From JBCBTJ01 sp964597685 (GTDB lineage Bacteria > Pseudomonadota > Alphaproteobacteria > Caulobacterales > Hyphomonadaceae), in assembly GCA_964597685.1 (NCBI GenBank), contig CAZQZC010000097.1, forward strand, positions 1-9,590: 9,590 bases of DNA. Direction: 5' to 3'. A program made the translations under genes and the position numbers. Below, in pieces: positions 6,544 to 9,590 of the stretch (position 1 is the stretch's first letter; each line of letters opens with the position of its first letter). The notes beneath the pieces were generated by a model, which did no database searches, was not told where the DNA came from, and saw only the letters and a program-made list of their open reading frames with translations.

Positions 6544-7533
6544 ATGACCGAACGCCTCGTCACCGTTTTCGGCGGGTCCGGATTTATCGGCCGATACGCT
6601 GCGCGTGCGCTGGTGAAGGCTGGCTATCGCGTCCGCGTGGCCTGCCGCCGGCCGCACGTCGCTGGCGATGCGCGCTTGGCGGGGCCGCCAGGCTGGGTGG
6701 ACATCGTCCAGGCCAATATCCGCGACAAGGCGTCCGTCGACCGCGCTGTCGACGGCGCCGAAGCGGTTGTGAATCTGGTCGGCATCCTGTTCGAGCGCGG
6801 CAAGCAGAGCTTCGAGGCTGCGCAGCTTGAAGGCGCGCGCAACGTCGCCGAAGCGGCTGCGGCCGCTGGCGTGAAGCGCGTTGTCCACGTCTCCGCCATC
6901 GGCGCCGATCCCGCCTCGAAATCGGCCTATGGCCGCACAAAGGGCCAGGCTGAAGCCGCCGTGCGCGAGGCGTTTCCGGACGCAGTCATTCTGAGGCCGT
7001 CGATCGTGTTCGGGCCGGAGGATCAATTCTTCAATCGGTTCGCCGACATGGCCCGGATGTCGCCGTTTTTCCCGGCCATCGGCGGCGGCAAGACCAAGCT
7101 CCAGCCGGTCTATGCGGGCGACGTCGCCGATGCGATTGCAGCGGCAATCGTCCGCGAGGACGCGCCGAGCAAAACGTATGAACTCGGCGGACCGCTCACT
7201 TATTCTTTCAACGCGCTTTACGACTTCATTTCAGAGACGATCGACCGGAAGCGCTTCAAGCTGCCGCTGCCGTTCATGGTCGCGAAAGCTGGCGGTGTGA
7301 CGGCCGGCGCCTTGTTCCGTTATGTGCCGCCGCTGTCGTGGGGCTTGTTCGGCGGGCCGCCGTTGACGGGCGACCAAGTCGAGATGCTGAAGACGGACAA
7401 TGTGGTCGCCGACGACGCGCTAACGCTCGCCGATCTCGGCGTAACCGAGATCGAGAGCATTGAATCCATCGTGCCGACGTATCTCTGGCGCTTCCGCACC
7501 TACGGACAATTCCACCAGCGCGAAGAGGCCTAA
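6544..7533 (+). CDS. NDUFA9-like NAD(P)-binding protein (atypical short-chain dehydrogenase, complex I-associated family)
   Basis: This 329-residue protein has an N-terminal Rossmann fold with the dinucleotide motif GGSGFIG (10-16). It is followed by NLVGILFE (77-84), HVSAIGAD (115-122) and an SDR-like Tyr129-x3-Lys133 (SAYGRTK). The motif RPSIVFGPEDQFFNRFA (151-167) is characteristic of the NDUFA9/39-kDa complex I subunit group. Such bacterial proteins are named after this subunit, but they are often encoded away from the nuo operon, as here, and a role in complex I assembly or quinone-related metabolism is unproven. The ATG at 6544 has GGAG 8 nt upstream and places the Rossmann motif at the expected position. 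Upstream in-frame codons are only the antisense of the symporter. It converges on bfr, with only 8 bp between the two stop codons and no clear terminator. Confidence 0.88.
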   Translation: MTERLVTVFGGSGFIGRYAARALVKAGYRVRVACRRPHVAGDARLAGPPGWVDIVQANIRDKASVDRAVDGAEAVVNLVGILFERGKQSFEAAQLEGARNVAEAAAAAGVKRVVHVSAIGADPASKSAYGRTKGQAEAAVREAFPDAVILRPSIVFGPEDQFFNRFADMARMSPFFPAIGGGKTKLQPVYAGDVADAIAAAIVREDAPSKTYELGGPLTYSFNALYDFISETIDRKRFKLPLPFMVAKAGGVTAGALFRYVPPLSWGLFGGPPLTGDQVEMLKTDNVVADDALTLADLGVTEIESIESIVPTYLWRFRTYGQFHQREEA

Positions 7534-7541
7534 ACGGCTTC

Positions 7542-8033
7542 CTAGCTGTCGCCGCCCATCTCGTTCGCTTCCGATTGAAGGTGGGTGTAGGATTCGACGC
7601 CGATGCGTTTGATCAGCTCGAACTGGGTTTCCAAATAATCGACATGCTCCTCCTCGTTGTGGAGGATCTTGCCGAATAGATCGCGAGAGACGTAATCGCG
7701 AACCTGTTCGGCGTATTCCATCGCATCACGCAGGAGCGGGACAGCATCCTGCTCAAGCGCGTAATCGGCCTTCAAGATCTCCTCAACGCTTTCGCCGATG
7801 CGCAGTTTGCCGAGGTCTTGAAGGTTCGGCAGGCCTTCGAGGAACAGGACCCGCTGGATCAGCCAATCGGCGTGCTCCATCTCCTCTATGGATTCTTTGT
7901 ACTCGTACTTGCCAAGCTTCGTGACGCCCCAATCCATCAGCATCCGAGAATGCAGGAAGTACTGATTGATCGCGGTCAGCTCGTTCTTCAGAGCCGCGTT
8001 GAGAAATTCGATAACTTTGGGATCGCCTTTCAT
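7542..8033 (-). CDS. bfr: bacterioferritin, heme-binding iron storage protein
   Basis: This 163-residue ferritin-like four-helix protein assembles into a 24-subunit shell that oxidises Fe(II) and stores it as ferric mineral in the cytoplasm. All ferroxidase ligands are present at standard positions: Glu18, Glu51, His54, Glu94, Glu127 and His130. Met52, the axial ligand of the heme shared between subunits, is also present, so it is the heme-binding, catalytically competent type. Length is near the 158 residues of E. coli Bfr, with a short acidic tail (SEANEMGGDS). The start at 8033 has an excellent AGGAGG site 8 nt upstream. Its partner bfd lies 140 bp upstream on the same strand. Regulation is probably iron-linked, but I could not identify a clear Fur, Irr or RirA box at this gene. 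Confidence 0.97.
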   Translation of the reverse strand: MKGDPKVIEFLNAALKNELTAINQYFLHSRMLMDWGVTKLGKYEYKESIEEMEHADWLIQRVLFLEGLPNLQDLGKLRIGESVEEILKADYALEQDAVPLLRDAMEYAEQVRDYVSRDLFGKILHNEEEHVDYLETQFELIKRIGVESYTHLQSEANEMGGDS

Positions 8034-8077
8034 GGCCCCGCCCTCCTGAAGCTTGCATCGTGATTCGTTGACCGGAA

Positions 8078-8104
8078 ATTATGCCCAGGTCGCTGGCGCG
8101 GCAA
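8078..8104 (-). promoter_or_regulatory. weak candidate promoter of bfr
   Basis: CATAAT (8078-8083) could be a -10 box, and TTGCCG (8099-8104) a -35 box, but the spacer is only 15 bp. The predicted start would give a leader of about 40 nt before the strong ribosome site of bfr. This suggests bfr may have its own promoter besides read-through from bfd. Confidence 0.3.
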
Positions 8105-8148
8105 TGCTGTGCGCGAAAAAAATTCTTTGAATATCAGGCTGTTGTTGG

Positions 8149-8172
8149 AAACGCGACGCAGTATCAGTCGCG
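8149..8172 (-). terminator. possible weak terminator or hairpin after bfd
   Basis: On the minus strand, one base after the bfd stop, CGCGAC (8172-8167) pairs with GTCGCG (8157-8152) around a 9-nt loop, followed by only TTT. The short T run makes it a weak terminator at best. It could attenuate read-through from bfd into bfr. Confidence 0.3.
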
Positions 8173-8173
8173 A

Positions 8174-8374
8174 TTACTCCGCCGCCATCAGCTCCCCCGC
8201 GATTTCTGTGGCGTCGAAATGGTCGGAGATGATTTCACCAATGGCAGACCGACACTTGCCGCAATTGAAGGTGCAGCCATGGTGGGCTTGGACGGCTTCG
8301 GGCTCGCGCGCGCCGGCGCTGACTGCGTCGCGGATGGCGGTTTCGTTGAGACGTCTGCAAATGCAAATGATCAT
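8174..8374 (-). CDS. bfd: bacterioferritin-associated ferredoxin
   Basis: This 66-residue [2Fe-2S] protein starts MIICICRRLNE. It carries the Bfd cluster ligands Cys4, Cys6, Cys38 and Cys41, the last two in NCGKC, plus one extra cysteine at 34. In the family, Bfd docks on bacterioferritin and passes electrons through the heme to reduce stored ferric iron for release. The neighbouring bfr, with heme ligand Met52, fits this pairing. The protein is very close in length to E. coli Bfd (64 residues). No Shine-Dalgarno sequence precedes the ATG, and the best promoter places the transcript start within a few bases of it, so the message may be leaderless. An inverted repeat overlaps that promoter. 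Confidence 0.95.
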   Translation of the reverse strand: MIICICRRLNETAIRDAVSAGAREPEAVQAHHGCTFNCGKCRSAIGEIISDHFDATEIAGELMAAE

Positions 8375-8376
8375 GG

Positions 8377-8409
8377 TTCGCAATGTCGGTCGTTGCGAAT
8401 GAATGTCAA
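8377..8409 (-). promoter_or_regulatory. bfd promoter with overlapping inverted-repeat operator
   Basis: The minus strand carries a perfect -35 TTGACA (8404-8409), a 16-bp spacer and a -10-like GACATT (8382-8387), which puts the start almost on the bfd ATG (8374). TTCGCAA (8377-8383) and TTGCGAA (8393-8399) are perfect 7-bp inverted arms 9 bp apart. They cover the spacer and the -10 box. A repressor bound there would block transcription. The plus-strand TTGCGAATGA part resembles one half of a Fur site, but the other half does not match. Confidence 0.5.
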
Positions 8410-8439
8410 GATCACGAAATCGTAACTCGCAGCGTTTCG

Positions 8440-8475
8440 TTGATCGCGCACGCGCCAGGGTGTATGCACACCCTG
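8440..8475 (+). promoter_or_regulatory. yjhX promoter with a perfect palindrome over the -10 box
   Basis: TTGATC (8440-8445) and TATGCA (8463-8468) are 17 bp apart. CAGGGTGT (8456-8463) and ACACCCTG (8468-8475) are perfect 8-bp inverted arms with a 4-nt centre, so the palindrome surrounds the -10 box. This placement is typical of a repressor operator. As RNA it would be a hairpin without a useful T run, so a terminator is unlikely. The start near 8475 would give a leader of about 108 nt. Confidence 0.45.
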
Positions 8476-8489
8476 TTTGCGGAGTTTCG

Positions 8490-8513
8490 ATGCGAGAGCT
8501 TGTCGCCAGCTGA
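8490..8513 (+). other. possible 7-codon leader peptide upstream of yjhX
   Basis: An ATG at 8490 is preceded by GGAG with 5-nt spacing, a better ribosome site than that of yjhX itself. It reads MRELVAS and a stop. It lies between the predicted transcript start and yjhX. Such short frames arise easily by chance; there is no run of one amino acid codon to suggest classical attenuation. Confidence 0.2.
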
Positions 8514-8582
8514 ACACTGAGCCAGGTGCGGCGCCTAACGGGCGTCCGCGAAGACACGTGTTCCAGCGACGGATCCTCCACA

Positions 8583-8843
8583 ATGAACATTTCCAAGGCC
8601 GAGCAGCGGACGCTGCACGTCCTGACGCGCGGCGGCGCGATCCTGGTCGATAAGGACGACCGAGGCAAAATCATAGAAATCAATTGCGTCAGCCGAGAGG
8701 GGTGGACCCTCGCGGATTGCACGTTGGCGGTCTTTGCAAAGATGCGGCGGCGGGGATTGATCGCGTCGTCGGGCGGCGGTCCCTACCGGGCGACGGCGCT
8801 TGGCCGACGCGCGGTCAGGTCGCAATCTGACAATCGGGCGTAA
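8583..8843 (+). CDS. yjhX: YjhX family protein (UPF0386, putative toxin)
   Basis: The 86-residue product opens MNISKAEQRTLHVLTRGG and contains SREGWTLADCTLAVFAKM (about 38-55) and GLIASSGGGPYRATALG (about 59-75). This pattern and length match E. coli YjhX (85 residues), as recalled from memory. The fold is probably a small winged-helix-like domain. E. coli YjhX was reported as the toxin of a pair with the acetyltransferase YjhQ. No yjhQ-like gene is adjacent here: upstream is the divergent bfd and downstream is the lysyl-tRNA synthetase gene. It may therefore be a solitary member with a different job, such as DNA binding, which would suit autoregulation at the palindrome upstream. The ATG at 8583 gives the family N-terminus; a GTG 57 bp upstream is open but lacks support. 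The ribosome site is weak. Confidence 0.87.
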   Translation: MNISKAEQRTLHVLTRGGAILVDKDDRGKIIEINCVSREGWTLADCTLAVFAKMRRRGLIASSGGGPYRATALGRRAVRSQSDNRA

Positions 8844-8851
8844 AACTTGAC

Positions 8852-8878
8852 GGGAGCCGGTTCGCTTGACCGGCTCCC
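8852..8878 (+). terminator. strong GC-rich hairpin between yjhX and lysK
   Basis: GGGAGCCGGT (8852-8861) and ACCGGCTCCC (8869-8878) form a perfect 10-bp stem around a 7-nt loop, starting 8 bp after the yjhX stop. No T run follows, so it is not a canonical intrinsic terminator on this strand. It may end yjhX transcription, stabilise its 3' end, or act in the lysK leader, whose ribosome site starts about 30 bp later. Confidence 0.45.
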
Positions 8879-8918
8879 CCGTCGCTTCTACGTCCGGCCA
8901 TCGATCCTGGAGCCTGTT

Positions 8919-9590
8919 ATGACCGATTTGTCCGCCCTCGCCGCCGAGGCCAAGGCTTGGCCGTTTGAACAAGCGCGCGCGCTGAAGAAGCGGTTGGACA
9001 ACATGGCTCGCGCCGGCAAGGCGAAGGATGGACCGATACTCTTTGAAACGGGATACGGCCCCTCGGGCCTGCCGCACATCGGCACGTTTGGCGAGGTCGT
9101 GCGCACGACCATGGTGCGGCGCGCCTTTGAAGCGCTGACCGGCGGCGCCTATGAGACGAAGTTGCTCTGCGTCTCCGACGATATGGACGGGATGCGGAAA
9201 GTGCCGCCGACCGTTCCCAACCCCGAGAGCCTGGAGCCTTATCTCCAGAAGCCGTTGACCGACGCGCCGGATCCGTTCGGGACCCACGAAAGCTACGGCG
9301 CGCACATGAATGCGCGGCTGAAGAGCTTCCTCGACAGTTTCGGGTTCGAGTACGACTTCGCGTCGGCAACCGATCTCTACAAATCGGGCGCCTATGATGC
9401 GATGCTTATCCGGACCCTGGAGCGGTACGACGAGATTATGGGCGTCATGCTGCCGACCCTGGGCGAGGAGCGGCGCGCGACCTATTCGCCGGTTTTGCCG
9501 ATCTCACCCACAACGGGTCGGGTGCTTTACGTCCCGATGAAGGCGGTGGACGCAGCTGCGGGGACGGTGACGTTAGAAGATGAGTATGGG
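8919..9590 (+). CDS. lysK: lysyl-tRNA synthetase, class I (archaeal type), 5' part; runs off the right edge
   Basis: The frame is open for 224 codons to the window end. It attaches lysine to tRNA-Lys using a Rossmann-type class I catalytic domain, unrelated to the class II LysRS of most bacteria. The first active-site signature is GYGPSGLPHIGTFGE (45-59), in which HIG stands for the HIGH motif. The family-typical SDDMDGMRKVP follows at 86-96. The KMSKS loop and anticodon-binding region lie beyond the edge; intact enzymes run about 500-550 residues. This class I form is common in alphaproteobacteria and supports that placement. The ATG at 8919 has GGAG 6 nt upstream. There is 75 bp between the yjhX stop and this start, holding the hairpin noted above. 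Confidence 0.96.
   Translation, partial: MTDLSALAAEAKAWPFEQARALKKRLDNMARAGKAKDGPILFETGYGPSGLPHIGTFGEVVRTTMVRRAFEALTGGAYETKLLCVSDDMDGMRKVPPTVPNPESLEPYLQKPLTDAPDPFGTHESYGAHMNARLKSFLDSFGFEYDFASATDLYKSGAYDAMLIRTLERYDEIMGVMLPTLGEERRATYSPVLPISPTTGRVLYVPMKAVDAAAGTVTLEDEYG

Noticed and set aside
8117..8132. AT-rich ATTC-TTT-GAAT palindrome upstream of bfr as an Irr-type box
   Set aside because: The arms are only 4 bp, and the pattern does not match the Irr (TTTAGAA/TTCTAAA) or RirA arrangements.
1..9590. Undescribed defence system, CRISPR array or riboswitch
   Set aside because: No array of regular repeats, no effector-like genes and no recognisable riboswitch core was found. Apart from the left-edge element, the window holds ordinary chromosomal genes.

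Overview
The window looks like chromosome from a high-GC alphaproteobacterium, possibly Caulobacterales or a relative. The grounds are the class I (archaeal-type) lysyl-tRNA synthetase, the NDUFA9-like dehydrogenase, the bfd-bfr pair and the codon use. This placement is inferred from gene content, not computed. The left edge is accessory DNA and the rest looks like ordinary chromosome.

Left edge (1-576): a tRNA-Leu(CAG) gene on the minus strand with its own promoter and terminator. Just beyond its 3' end is the start of a P4-type tyrosine integrase reading in the same direction. This is the usual layout of an integrative element inserted at a tRNA 3' end, so the element should extend left out of the window. 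The integrase has an in-frame amber stop near codon 72, after which recognisable family sequence continues, so it appears dead. Four copies of a 9-bp motif (ATACCAACA, one inverted, one with a mismatch) lie between integrase and tRNA and may be arm-type sites.

Centre (764-6469): a likely operon on the minus strand, in transcription order. It holds a DAACS-family dicarboxylate/amino acid symporter, a Zn-dependent linear alkylsulfatase with a lipoprotein signal, a 45-codon reading frame resembling a crotonase (enoyl-CoA hydratase) N-terminus, and a periplasmic S9 prolyl-oligopeptidase-type peptidase. The small frame overlaps the stop codon before it and the start codon after it. Together the genes suggest cell-envelope processing of sulfate esters and peptides plus uptake of a small anionic or amino acid substrate. 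The shared role is inference.

Right part (6544-9590): on the plus strand an NDUFA9-like NAD(P)-binding protein, convergent with bacterioferritin. Upstream of bacterioferritin, in the same direction, is bfd, the ferredoxin that helps release its iron. Divergent from bfd is a solitary yjhX-type gene, followed by a strong hairpin and the 5' part of a class I lysyl-tRNA synthetase cut by the right edge. The bfd and yjhX promoters each overlap a perfect inverted repeat, and the two repeats differ in sequence. I see no CRISPR array, phage structural gene or obvious new defence system. The most unusual items are the repeat cluster beside the dead integrase, the stop/start-overlapped crotonase remnant, the symporter lacking a conserved sodium-site aspartate, and the palindromic operators.
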